Source: an uncultured Pelagibacteraceae bacterium (lineage in GTDB: Bacteria; Pseudomonadota; Alphaproteobacteria; Pelagibacterales; Pelagibacteraceae). From it: a stretch of DNA of 64,000 bases. A model generated the notes under the pieces. The model made no database searches and was not told the DNA's origin. It saw only the letters and a program-made list of their open reading frames with translations. Each line of letters opens with the position of its first letter. Positions within the stretch are counted from its first letter, which is position 1. The DNA is taken from assembly GCA_902603555.1 (NCBI GenBank), contig CACKVD010000001.1, positions 43,785 through 107,784 of the forward strand, in the 5' to 3' direction. Shown in pieces: positions 9,758 through 18,943 of this stretch. Made by a program: the position numbers and the translations under genes.

Positions 9758-10174
9758 ATGGTTAAGAAAAAAACTAAAAAAGTTAAAAGTAAGCCAAAAA
9801 AAGAAAAAAAAATGAAGCTTGGTACTTTTAAAGAAACTGCTAGAGAAAAACTAATTGGCCAACATATCGGTTATAGATATGATGTAAATTTACTACCTGA
9901 TTATAAAAAGATAACTCCATTTCTCAAAAAATATGTAGAGGCAATGGGATGGGATGACTTAAACTGGTTAGAAGATGTTCATATGGGATATGAAGAAGGA
10001 AGACCTGCAGTGTTTTGTAGAAATGCAAATGGTTGGGTAACAATTCCAAAATCTATTAAATTACCTGATAACCAACAAGATAGAGATATGATAGCAAGAG
10101 AGTTACTGGTCAAATTTCAAATGTCTCCAAAACATCCTCTTGTTGATTTGAAAAAAGCTTACTTAAAATTTTAA
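9758..10174 (+). CDS. Hypothetical protein, Lys-rich N-terminus, in the mgs cluster
   Basis: 138 aa ORF 8 nt after mgsC, GGAAG SD (agaggaagcaatg); followed by hairpin 10201-10230. Confidence 0.7.
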   Translation: MVKKKTKKVKSKPKKEKKMKLGTFKETAREKLIGQHIGYRYDVNLLPDYKKITPFLKKYVEAMGWDDLNWLEDVHMGYEEGRPAVFCRNANGWVTIPKSIKLPDNQQDRDMIARELLVKFQMSPKHPLVDLKKAYLKF

Positions 10175-10200
10175 TAACACAATCTAAAGTTGATTTTATT

Positions 10201-10230
10201 TTAAAACCTAGTGTCAATACTAGGTTTTAA
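10201..10230. terminator. Bidirectional-looking intrinsic terminator
   Basis: Perfect 12-bp stem TTAAAACCTAGT-gtcaat-ACTAGGTTTTAA with T-run. Confidence 0.75.
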
Positions 10231-10301
10231 ATTACTGTTTCATTTGTCACACCCTCATAAATTTTATAGGCTTTTCAAAACTAAATAAGGAGAGAGAGAA
10301 T

Positions 10302-11702
10302 ATGACTGATCAGTTAGGTGCTCTTACGACCATATTTACAGAATTTTACTACTGGGTAACAGTGGTGCTGATGTTTTTAATTCACGTTGGTTTCTGTATG
10401 TATGAAGTCGGAGCTTCTCGATATAAACATCACCAACATACTCTTATGAAAAATACAATGCTGATACCATTGGTAACAGTAACTTGGTTTTTCTTTGGTT
10501 GGTGGATTTACTGGGCATTCCCAACAGGACCGGGAATAGCACCTTCAATAATGAATGAAAGCACGGCTTTAATTACCGATGAAAGTACTTTTAGTGCTAA
10601 ATGGTACTTAGCTAACACAGAGTATATGGCGATTAACTTAGGTGACCACATAAGTGGTGTATTCTGGGCTGCTTTCTTACTGTTCTCATGGACAGCTGCT
10701 TCTATTGTTTCAGGAGCAATCATTGAAAGAATTACAACATTTGCTTTTGGAATTTTAGCAATAGCAATTGGATCTGTATTTTGGACAATTGACGCTGCTT
10801 GGGGATGGCACTTTGATGGATGGATGCTTAAAATTTTAGGATATCATGATGCTTATGCATCCGGAGTAATTCACGCAATTGCAGGTGGATTTGCTTTAGG
10901 TGTTCTATGTGTTTTAGGACCAAGAATTGGTAAATTTTCATCAAGTGGTGAACCAAGAAACATAGGACCAAGAAATCCTTGGCTAGTAACAGTTGGATTA
11001 TTTTTAATTTATACTGGTTTCTGGGGATTTTATGCAGCATGTAATATACCAATCTTTGACCTTGGACCTGAATATGGGATGGAAGGCGTAACTTATTGGA
11101 CAGCTACAAACATATACGTAACCCCTACTACACTTAGTGGTATTACTTTTAACTTCTTGATGTCATTATCAGGTGGTTTATTAGCTGGTTATTGGATTGC
11201 TAAAGGTGATCCTTTCTGGACATACTCAAGTGGACTAGCAGGTGTTATCTGTGCTTCAGCTGGAAATGATTTATATCATCCAATTCAAGCAATGATCATT
11301 GGTATGATTGGTGTTGTGATTGCATACAAACTACATTACTGGGTTGAGCGTAAGTTCAAAATTGATGATGCAGTTGGTGCAGTAGCAGTGCATGGTTATG
11401 CTGGTTTTGTTGGTCTAGTAATTTGTGGTTTTGTCTTAAATGGTTATCCATCATCTGGTTACAGTGTTGGAGCTATGTGGGATGGAACAACTTATGCATC
11501 AATCAATCCATTGGGGCAATTCTTAGGAGCAATCATAATGTTTGGTGTTCTTGGAATGCTACCAGGTTATATAATAGCTAAAGTACTTCATGGAATGGGT
11601 AAATTAAGAATCCCACGAGATGTTGAAATAGCTGGACTTGACTATGAAATGATGGAATCTGCTAAAAAAGATGAAAGAGCAGTTTCATCTGCAACCAGGT
11701 AA
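10302..11702 (+). CDS. amt: Amt family ammonium/methylammonium transporter
   Basis: Multi-TM; Amt signatures incl. GVIHAIAGGFALGVLCVLGPR and DAVGAVAVHGYAGFVG (twin His); SD aggagagag. Confidence 0.85.
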   Translation: MTDQLGALTTIFTEFYYWVTVVLMFLIHVGFCMYEVGASRYKHHQHTLMKNTMLIPLVTVTWFFFGWWIYWAFPTGPGIAPSIMNESTALITDESTFSAKWYLANTEYMAINLGDHISGVFWAAFLLFSWTAASIVSGAIIERITTFAFGILAIAIGSVFWTIDAAWGWHFDGWMLKILGYHDAYASGVIHAIAGGFALGVLCVLGPRIGKFSSSGEPRNIGPRNPWLVTVGLFLIYTGFWGFYAACNIPIFDLGPEYGMEGVTYWTATNIYVTPTTLSGITFNFLMSLSGGLLAGYWIAKGDPFWTYSSGLAGVICASAGNDLYHPIQAMIIGMIGVVIAYKLHYWVERKFKIDDAVGAVAVHGYAGFVGLVICGFVLNGYPSSGYSVGAMWDGTTYASINPLGQFLGAIIMFGVLGMLPGYIIAKVLHGMGKLRIPRDVEIAGLDYEMMESAKKDERAVSSATR

Positions 11703-11714
11703 AGGAGATAATAT

Positions 11715-11939
11715 ATGGCTACAGTTACAAACTGGATCGATCACCTAAGTGCTGAAGAAGTTGTTGGCGCTGTTTACCCTGGTGCTGGATCTATGGAAAC
11801 GACACTAGTTATCATTGGTATCGTTTTATGGTTAGGCTGGCATGTTTTGACTGCTAAATCTGAAAGTGATGAACTTGAAAGATTATCAAGAAGAAGACAT
11901 GGTGCTAATGATCATAAAAGCAATATTACCGATTGGTAA
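11715..11939 (+). CDS. Small single-TM protein downstream of amt
   Basis: 74 aa, SD aggaga (taaaggagataatatatgg), hydrophobic segment TTLVIIGIVLWLGWHVL, followed by terminator. Confidence 0.75.
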   Translation: MATVTNWIDHLSAEEVVGAVYPGAGSMETTLVIIGIVLWLGWHVLTAKSESDELERLSRRRHGANDHKSNITDW

Positions 11940-11954
11940 TTTAAAATAAAATTT

Positions 11955-11984
11955 GGGCGCTGCTTAGTTGTGGCGCCCTTTTTT
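11955..11984 (+). terminator. Intrinsic terminator of amt operon
   Basis: GGGCGC-tgcttagttgtg-GCGCCC followed by TTTTTT. Confidence 0.85.
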
Positions 11985-12000
11985 AATTCATAATCGTAAA

Positions 12001-12156
12001 ATGTCAGAAGAAAATAACAACGAAGAATTAAGACCAACTAAAATGCGTGGGGTTGCATTCCCTAAAGCAAAATATGGAGTTATATTAGCAATAGTAATAA
12101 TTATTGTTGTTAATCTAATATATTATAAAGAAACAATTTTTTCTTTTTTAAAATAA
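12001..12156 (+). CDS. Small membrane protein (start revised from ORF track 11968)
   Basis: MSEENNNEELRPTKMRGVAFPKAKYGVILAIVIIIVVNLIYYKETIFSFLK; the track start at 11968 lies within the terminator hairpin, so ATG at 12001 is preferred. Confidence 0.5.
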   Translation: MSEENNNEELRPTKMRGVAFPKAKYGVILAIVIIIVVNLIYYKETIFSFLK

Positions 12157-12173
12157 CTATGTTAATTTAATTT

Positions 12174-13499
12174 ATGCCAAAAAACTTATTCAAAATTGCT
12201 AAAGAAAAAAAAATTAAATATTTCTTAATTAGTTTTGTAGACCTGTTTGGAGTATTGCGATCAAAATTAGTTCCAACACGAGCTATAAAAGAAATGCAAG
12301 AAGCTGGAGCCGGATTTGCTGGGTTTGCTGCATGGTTAGATATGTCTCCTGCTGACTCTGATATGTTTGGTATTCCAGATCCTGATAGTCTTATTCAATT
12401 GCCATGGAATAAAGAAGTGGGTTGGTTAGCATCAGATCTTTGGATGAACGGTAAGCCTGTTGAAGCATCACCAAGAATAATGCTTAAAAACCAAATTAAA
12501 AAACTTGAAAAAAAAGGTCTTACGATGAAATCTGGAGTAGAGTGTGAATATTTTCTAATAACACCAGATGGTGATTCAATTGCAGATCCAAGAGACACTC
12601 AATCTAAGCCTTGTTATGATCAATCTGCATTAATGAGAAGATATGATTTGATTAAAGAAATTTGTGATTGTATGATTGAAATGGGATGGGGTCCTTATCA
12701 AAATGATCATGAAGATGCTAATGGTCAATTTGAAATGAATTGGGATTACGATGATTGTTTATTAACTGCTGATAGACATACTTTCTTTAAATTTATGGTG
12801 AAAACTATTGCTGAAAAACATGGTTTAAGAGCAACTTTTATGCCTAAACCATTTGAAAATTTAACAGGAAATGGATGTCATGCACATATTTCTGTTTGGG
12901 ATGGAAGTAAAAATAAGTTCTTAGATAAATCAAATAACTTGGGCTTAAGTAAAATGGCTTATAATTTTCTTGGTGGAGTAATTAAAAATGCATCATCTTT
13001 ATCTGCATTTTTTAATCCTACAATCAATAGTTATCGAAGAATAAACGCTCCACCAACAAAATCTGGAGCATCGTGGTCACCAAGCAGTATTTCTTATACT
13101 GGCAACAACAGAACTCACATGATTAGAATTCCTGATCCAGGTAGGTTTGAATTAAGATTAATGGATGGTTCTGCTAATCCTTATTTGTTGCAAGCTAGTG
13201 TTTTAGCTGCTGGATTGGATGGATTAAAAAATAAAATAGATCCAGGAAAACCATTAAATTGCAATATGTATGAAGATTATGAAAAATATCCTGATCTTCC
13301 AAAACTTCCAGATGAATTAGATCAATCTCTTGAAAAACTTAAAAATAATAAAGATATGAACGATGCATTTGGTAAAGAAACTATAAACAGTTATATCAAG
13401 CTTAGAAATTCAGAACTTGAAGAATTTAAACAAAAAGAAAATTTTGATAAAACTAAAGCTATTACTAGGTGGGAACGAGATAATACGCTAGACTGTTAG
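12174..13499 (+). CDS. gmaS: Type III glutamine synthetase GlnT / gamma-glutamylmethylamide synthetase-like
   Basis: KYFLISFVDLFGVLRSKLVPTRAIKEMQEAGAGFAGFAAWLDMSPADSDMFGIPDPDSLIQLPW, YQNDHEDANGQFEMNWDYDD, GNNRTHMIRIPDPGRFELRLMDGSANPYLLQA: remembered GmaS/GlnT pattern. Confidence 0.8.
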   Translation: MPKNLFKIAKEKKIKYFLISFVDLFGVLRSKLVPTRAIKEMQEAGAGFAGFAAWLDMSPADSDMFGIPDPDSLIQLPWNKEVGWLASDLWMNGKPVEASPRIMLKNQIKKLEKKGLTMKSGVECEYFLITPDGDSIADPRDTQSKPCYDQSALMRRYDLIKEICDCMIEMGWGPYQNDHEDANGQFEMNWDYDDCLLTADRHTFFKFMVKTIAEKHGLRATFMPKPFENLTGNGCHAHISVWDGSKNKFLDKSNNLGLSKMAYNFLGGVIKNASSLSAFFNPTINSYRRINAPPTKSGASWSPSSISYTGNNRTHMIRIPDPGRFELRLMDGSANPYLLQASVLAAGLDGLKNKIDPGKPLNCNMYEDYEKYPDLPKLPDELDQSLEKLKNNKDMNDAFGKETINSYIKLRNSELEEFKQKENFDKTKAITRWERDNTLDC

Positions 13500-13502
13500 A
13501 AT

Positions 13503-14630
13503 ATGACAATTTTATCTAACGGCCATTTGTGGAAATATAGTGAATTCATTGAAAATAAGAATTTTTTATTCAATAAAAGTAAAATCTTAAATTCATTATC
13601 AAAAAAAGATATAGATGATGCATACTTAAGTATTTCTAGTTGGAAAGGATATTCTCCAACACCATTACTAGAATTAGATAAGCTTTCAAAAGAATTAAGA
13701 TTAAACAAAATTTTTTATAAAGATGAAAGTAAAAGATTTGATCTTAAATCATTTAAAGCACTAGGTGGAGCCTATGCAGTAGAAAAAGTTTCAAAAGGAA
13801 ATAAAGATATTGTAGTCGCAACAGCAACAGCAGGCAATCATGGCCGATCAGTAGCTTGGGGTGCGAGAAGACTTGGTCTTAAATGTAAAATTTTTATTAG
13901 TGAATTCGTTAGTGATGCTAGAGGACAAGCAATGGCTGAACTAGGAGCGGATGTGGTAAAGGTTAAAGGCAATTATGAAAAATCATTAATTGAATGCATT
14001 AAACAATCAACAGATAATGACTGGCAAATTGTTCAAGATGTTGCTTGGAAAGATTACATGATTGTTCCAAAGTATACGATGGCTGGTTACACTGTTATGA
14101 TGAAAGAAATTGTTGATCAGATTAAAAAAAACAAGATCTCTCATATAATTTTACAAGCAGGCGTTGGTGGTATGGCAGGAGCAATGGTAGCAGGAATTGC
14201 AAGATATCTTGATAATGTTCCAACCACTATAACTGTAGAACCTGACAGTGCAGCATGCGTTTTGGAAAGCATTAGAACTGGTAAGATAGAAAAAATCGAT
14301 ATCAAAAGAGAAAGTTTAATGGGGGGTATGTCATGTGGTGAGGTATCATTAGTCCCATGGGAAATTTTAAAAAATTCTGTAAATTATTGTATAAGTTTAC
14401 CTGATGATGATATTGCAAAAACTATGAAGCTACTAGGAAATGCAAGTTTTAGTCAGGAAAAAATAATTGCTGGAGAAAACTCAGCTCCAGGTGTGATCAG
14501 TTTAATTACAAGTTGTGAAGATGAAAAAATAAAAGAAAAAATTGGATTAAATAAAAATTCAAATGTGATGTTAATTGGTTGCGAAGGAGATACAGACCAA
14601 ACAATGTATCAAAAACTAATAAATCAATAA
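13503..14630 (+). CDS. PLP-dependent diaminopropionate ammonia-lyase-like protein
   Basis: FYKDESKRFDLKSFKALGGAYAVEKV (PLP Lys region), TAGNHGRSVAWGARRLG, GGVGGMAGAM; fold type II. Confidence 0.7.
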   Translation: MTILSNGHLWKYSEFIENKNFLFNKSKILNSLSKKDIDDAYLSISSWKGYSPTPLLELDKLSKELRLNKIFYKDESKRFDLKSFKALGGAYAVEKVSKGNKDIVVATATAGNHGRSVAWGARRLGLKCKIFISEFVSDARGQAMAELGADVVKVKGNYEKSLIECIKQSTDNDWQIVQDVAWKDYMIVPKYTMAGYTVMMKEIVDQIKKNKISHIILQAGVGGMAGAMVAGIARYLDNVPTTITVEPDSAACVLESIRTGKIEKIDIKRESLMGGMSCGEVSLVPWEILKNSVNYCISLPDDDIAKTMKLLGNASFSQEKIIAGENSAPGVISLITSCEDEKIKEKIGLNKNSNVMLIGCEGDTDQTMYQKLINQ

Positions 14631-14637
14631 AACTCTA

Positions 14638-15099
14638 ATGAAAAAAATTCTTAAAAAGAAAGTTGATAATCTGGATTTCTATAAGATTTTTAAACCAGAA
14701 TTAACTCCAAAAAAAATGATGGAATTAGGTGTCTTTGGGGGAGCTTATTTTGGGTTAAATGTAAAAGAATATCCAAAAGCATGGTTTAAAAATGTAAAAT
14801 TAAGTAAAACTTTTGATGTAAATTTAAACAGGTTTAAAATTGTTTCAGGTCTATCAAGAGAACATTGGATTGAAAAAGGGTGGATTTTCAAAGAAGATCC
14901 TCTTGGTTGGTTTCAGTGGTATTGTAGATTTACTAATGGAAGAAGAATTCCACAAATGGATGAAATTCAAATTAAGAGATGGAAAAATTTTAGAAGACAT
15001 GTTCTCGCAATTGAAAAAAATTGTGAAAAAGGAGATCTTGGTTGTAGAAGAAGACAAAGACAAGCAATTTTACAATGGGCTTATAATCCTTACAGGTAA
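14638..15099 (+). CDS. Conserved hypothetical protein
   Basis: 153 aa ORF 7 nt after the PLP lyase; KGWIFKEDPLGWFQWYCRFTNGRRIPQMDEIQIKRWKNFRRH. Confidence 0.6.
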   Translation: MKKILKKKVDNLDFYKIFKPELTPKKMMELGVFGGAYFGLNVKEYPKAWFKNVKLSKTFDVNLNRFKIVSGLSREHWIEKGWIFKEDPLGWFQWYCRFTNGRRIPQMDEIQIKRWKNFRRHVLAIEKNCEKGDLGCRRRQRQAILQWAYNPYR

Positions 15100-15106
15100 A
15101 TAAATA

Positions 15107-15526
15107 TTATTCTCCTAAATAATGAAAGGTTATTTTTCTTGATTGAGGAGCTAAACGATGTTCAAAAAGATATAAACCCTGCCAAGTTCCAAGTATAGGA
15201 TCTCCATTTTTGATACTTAAAGTTATTTGATTGTTAGTTAATGATGACTTTATATGAGCTGGCATATCATCTTTGCCTTCAGTTGTATGAATATAAAGAG
15301 AATTATCCATTGGCACTAATTTATTGAAATAATTAATTAGATCTGTTTGTACATCTGGATCAGCATTTTCTTGGACAATAAGTGACGCACTAGTGTGTTG
15401 AATATTTAAATTCAAGATACCATTTTTAAAATTATTTTTTTTAATCCAATCTATTACTTGATCTGTAAACTCGTAAAGTTTTTGACCATTTGAATTAATT
15501 TTCAAATCAAAGAATTCTTGTTTCAT
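15107..15526 (-). CDS. YjbQ/UPF0047 family protein (secondary thiamine-phosphate synthase-like)
   Basis: HTSASLIVQENADPDVQTDLINYFNKLVP, LGTWQGLYLFEHR. Confidence 0.85.
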   Translation of the reverse strand: MKQEFFDLKINSNGQKLYEFTDQVIDWIKKNNFKNGILNLNIQHTSASLIVQENADPDVQTDLINYFNKLVPMDNSLYIHTTEGKDDMPAHIKSSLTNNQITLSIKNGDPILGTWQGLYLFEHRLAPQSRKITFHYLGE

Positions 15527-15529
15527 ATT

Positions 15530-16576
15530 CTAATTATAATTTATTGAGGTTAGCTCATATAATCGACTGACAGTTCTTTTGAATGGTCCTACCAAACTTT
15601 TTGATGAATTAATTGATTCTAAATTTACTCTAGATGTAATCATTAAAGGAATTTTTTTTTCGTAAAGAATATCAATTAAAGTAATAAATCTTTGTTGTTG
15701 ATTTGAGTTATCTTCATTAAAATCAGGTAAACCCTCTATGAAAAGAAAATCGCAGCTATTTGCAATACTAATATAATCTTCAGAACCCAAATTTCTGTTA
15801 CATAATTCATCAAAATCAATTTTCATGATACCATCAAAAAAATTTTTAATTTCTATTTTACGTCCTTTTATCTCTAAAATTTTTATAGATTTATTCTTAT
15901 TTTTAGTAATTTTTCTTAAAAACTTATTTAATACAAAGTTAGTTGATTGATTAATTGGAGATAAAAATCTATCTAAACTTTTATTATTATCTAATCTATA
16001 ATCATCTTCTATTAACAATTCTTTTTCAAAAGAATTTTTTTCTAAAATCTTTATGAATGGAATAAATTGATCTCTTTGCAGTCCATCTTTATATAAATCA
16101 TTGATTTTTATATTCGAAGAAAAAATTACTTTAATTTTTTCATCAAATATTTTTTTAAATAATTTACCTAAAATCATAGCATCTACAATGTTAGTAACTT
16201 GAAATTCATCAAAATAAATTAATTGAGTTTTTTTACCTAAGTCTTTCACAAATAATTCAATTCCATTATCTTTATTTTTGTTTTCAAAAATAAAATTATG
16301 AAATTTGATCATAAATTCATTAAAATGCAGTCTTAGTTTTTTTTTATTTAATTCATCAAAGAAAAAATTTAAAATCATTGTTTTACCAACGCCTACGTCA
16401 CCAACAAGATAAAATCCTAGCTTAGAAGTATTTTTTTTAAAAATTTTACTTAGTAAACTTTGATTGAAACTATCATTGTAATAATCTTTTAGATTATCGA
16501 TTATATTTAATTGATTTTGATTAATTTCAAATTTGTTAACTTCACAATGTTTTAAAAAACTCTGATTTAAATTCAT
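15530..16576 (-). CDS. zapE: AFG1/ZapE family ATPase
   Basis: Walker A GDVGVGKTMILNFF; IYFDEFQVTNIVDAMILGKLF; FIEGLPDFNEDNSNQQQRFITLIDILYEKKIPL. Confidence 0.85.
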   Translation of the reverse strand: MNLNQSFLKHCEVNKFEINQNQLNIIDNLKDYYNDSFNQSLLSKIFKKNTSKLGFYLVGDVGVGKTMILNFFFDELNKKKLRLHFNEFMIKFHNFIFENKNKDNGIELFVKDLGKKTQLIYFDEFQVTNIVDAMILGKLFKKIFDEKIKVIFSSNIKINDLYKDGLQRDQFIPFIKILEKNSFEKELLIEDDYRLDNNKSLDRFLSPINQSTNFVLNKFLRKITKNKNKSIKILEIKGRKIEIKNFFDGIMKIDFDELCNRNLGSEDYISIANSCDFLFIEGLPDFNEDNSNQQQRFITLIDILYEKKIPLMITSRVNLESINSSKSLVGPFKRTVSRLYELTSINYN

Positions 16577-17001
16577 TTTTTTGTTTTAAAATCTATTCCA
16601 TATTCTGATCTTGGTCCCTTTCTTAATCCAAAAGGTCCTGGTATAAAAATAGTCATCGGTTTAGTTCCTTCTTTTAAGTCGACTCTGTGAAAAGAATTAG
16701 CTGAACGAAAACCAATATAGCCTGGTCTTCTCCAATATTTTCCATCTTCCCTTGTTTCCCAATAACCCCCCCTCAAAATAATTGTTATATATGGGCACAA
16801 GTGGTTATGAACACCATCACCATGATCATCAGCTAGCATTTCATGTATCAAAATATTAAATGGAAACCATTTAGGCCTATTTCGGAATAAAACATAATAT
16901 CTATTCATCCATGGCTTAGCTAAATCAAACCTAGGATGAGAGGGACCTCTATCAAGTACAACTTTTTTTCTTCCTATAATTTCAAGAAATTTAAGAAACA
17001 T
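16573..17001 (-). CDS. Cupin-like conserved hypothetical protein
   Basis: RYYVLFRNRPKWFPFNILIHEMLADDHGDGVHNHLCPYITIILRGGYWE. Confidence 0.6.
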   Translation of the reverse strand: MFLKFLEIIGRKKVVLDRGPSHPRFDLAKPWMNRYYVLFRNRPKWFPFNILIHEMLADDHGDGVHNHLCPYITIILRGGYWETREDGKYWRRPGYIGFRSANSFHRVDLKEGTKPMTIFIPGPFGLRKGPRSEYGIDFKTKK

Positions 17002-17002
17002 C

Positions 17003-18304
17003 TTAATTAAATCTTACAATAGAATTATCTTTGATTAAATACATGTTCTGATTTTGAACAATGGGTCTTGAAATTGTATTTTTATCAATTTTTAAAATAT
17101 TCTTAACTTTTCCGGTTTTTATTTCTACAACTAATAATTTTCCGATATTTGTTGAAACAAACAAATTTTGAAAATTGAAAACAAATCCTGTTGGAAAAAT
17201 ATTATCATTTTTTTTCTTATTTATTTTATCAAAAATATTAGTAATTCTTAAAATATTTCCTTTATTTTTTTCAATTATAAAAAAATTTCCTTCTATAGAG
17301 ATTGTAAATATAAAATTTCCGATTATAGCCGGTTTAACATTAGAGTTTATTTTCTGGATCCAATTAGTAATACCTGTATTAAAATCAATTGAGTAAAATT
17401 GGTTTTTGTTATTTGAAAAATATATTGAGTCATCATTAATAATTAAATTAGACATTTTTAATGTCATAATATCCTCAAATATCTCTGAGTTTTGAGTAAA
17501 CTTTTGCCATAATAATGATCCAGTTTTTACATCTATTGCTGTAATATCCCCAAGGGAGTTAGAAAATATTACAATATTATTTTTAATTAAAATTGATAGT
17601 TTTTTAGATGAATTAATAAATGATTTTTCTGTTTTATGTTGCCAAATTAAATTGCCATCTTTAGTTGAGAAACAATTTAAATTATTGTTTGTATCAACAA
17701 CAAAAATTTTATCATCAAAAAATTTAATTAACGAATTAAATGGTATTGGATTTTTTTTTGACCATATTACTTTTCCATCATTTAAATTTATAGAATAAAT
17801 TTTTGAAAGATTATCTGAAACAAATAACTGTTTATTATTATGTGTCATTGATATAAGTGGACCTAATTTTTTTTCACTCTTAGAATAATTATTAATCTTC
17901 CACTTTAATTTTGAATTTTGATCAAATTTTAAAATTGAACCCTTGTTATCAAAAAAAATTAAATTTCCATTATTAAAAATAAGATTGGTTTCTAATTGAT
18001 GAAAATTTTCAATTTTAGAAAAATTATATTTTTGAATTTTTTCAAATTTAGCCTCAAATAATACATATCCATCATTATTATCATTTTTTGAGTTTTTGTT
18101 AATTTTAAGATCATCTTTATTTAACAAAAATTGAAAGTTTTTATTAAATTCATTTAAAGATTTTTCATTTTTTTTGAATAAAGGCTTAAAGTTTAATAAT
18201 TCATCTTTTAAATTTTCTTCTTTTGTCCAAAACCCACCACCGTCACTAAGAGAACACGAATTAAGTAAAAAAATAAGAAAAATAAATTTTATGAAATTAA
18301 TCAC
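17003..18304 (-). CDS. bamB: PQQ-repeat lipoprotein, outer membrane assembly factor BamB-like
   Basis: Lipobox LLNSCS; repeated beta-propeller blades (LNDGKVIWSKKNP, TKDGNLIWQHKTE, VKTGSLLWQKFT). Confidence 0.65.
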   Translation of the reverse strand: MINFIKFIFLIFLLNSCSLSDGGGFWTKEENLKDELLNFKPLFKKNEKSLNEFNKNFQFLLNKDDLKINKNSKNDNNDGYVLFEAKFEKIQKYNFSKIENFHQLETNLIFNNGNLIFFDNKGSILKFDQNSKLKWKINNYSKSEKKLGPLISMTHNNKQLFVSDNLSKIYSINLNDGKVIWSKKNPIPFNSLIKFFDDKIFVVDTNNNLNCFSTKDGNLIWQHKTEKSFINSSKKLSILIKNNIVIFSNSLGDITAIDVKTGSLLWQKFTQNSEIFEDIMTLKMSNLIINDDSIYFSNNKNQFYSIDFNTGITNWIQKINSNVKPAIIGNFIFTISIEGNFFIIEKNKGNILRITNIFDKINKKKNDNIFPTGFVFNFQNLFVSTNIGKLLVVEIKTGKVKNILKIDKNTISRPIVQNQNMYLIKDNSIVRFN

Positions 18305-18941
18305 TTAGATCTCTATTTAGTCTTTTTTGTGTTTCCTTAACTATATCTTGATTTGCATTGTCAATGATAAGAATTTTATTAAAAAATTCTTTTGATTTTT
18401 GTTTTTCGTTTTTAGAGTAAAAATACTCTGCTAGTAAATATAAAGCATGAGATTTCCAAACATTTTCAGTGTTAAGTAACGGACTCAAAACATCTAATAA
18501 TTGATTTTCATCAAATGAGTCAGCATTAAATAATGCTTTCTTATATATAATAAGATTTTTAATTTCTTTTTTTAAAGAAGTTTTGTTTATTAGAATATCA
18601 AATAAATCATTAACCTTACCTTTGTTGCCAATCAAATTATTATCTATCAAAAAGTAAAGTGCTAAAGGAGAATAAGTAGTATCTTGATCTTCTACAATTT
18701 CTATCATTTTGGAGATGACTTTAAGCTTTTCACCTTTGTTGTACTCAATTACTGTATTGTTGTATTTATTTGATAACTGCTCTCTATTGCTATCATTGTA
18801 TATTTGATAAGAATAGAAACCTATAAAAATTATTACAAAAAATAAAAATACAGATATCAGTATTTTTTTATTTTCAATAAGGAAATTTTTTATTTTTTCA
18901 TTTCTTGTTTTTTCATTAATTATTGTAATATCTTCATCCAT
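18297..18941 (-). CDS. Membrane-anchored TPR-like protein (YfgM-like)
   Basis: N-terminal TM after a short cytosolic segment; helical repeats; overlaps and precedes the BamB-like gene. Confidence 0.55.
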   Translation of the reverse strand: MDEDITIINEKTRNEKIKNFLIENKKILISVFLFFVIIFIGFYSYQIYNDSNREQLSNKYNNTVIEYNKGEKLKVISKMIEIVEDQDTTYSPLALYFLIDNNLIGNKGKVNDLFDILINKTSLKKEIKNLIIYKKALFNADSFDENQLLDVLSPLLNTENVWKSHALYLLAEYFYSKNEKQKSKEFFNKILIIDNANQDIVKETQKRLNRDLSD

Positions 18942-18943
18942 AA

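Noticed and set aside
14840-15103. 87-aa plus-strand ORF overlapping 14638-15099
   Set aside because: Alternate frame of the hypothetical; the 153-aa frame has better context and spacing
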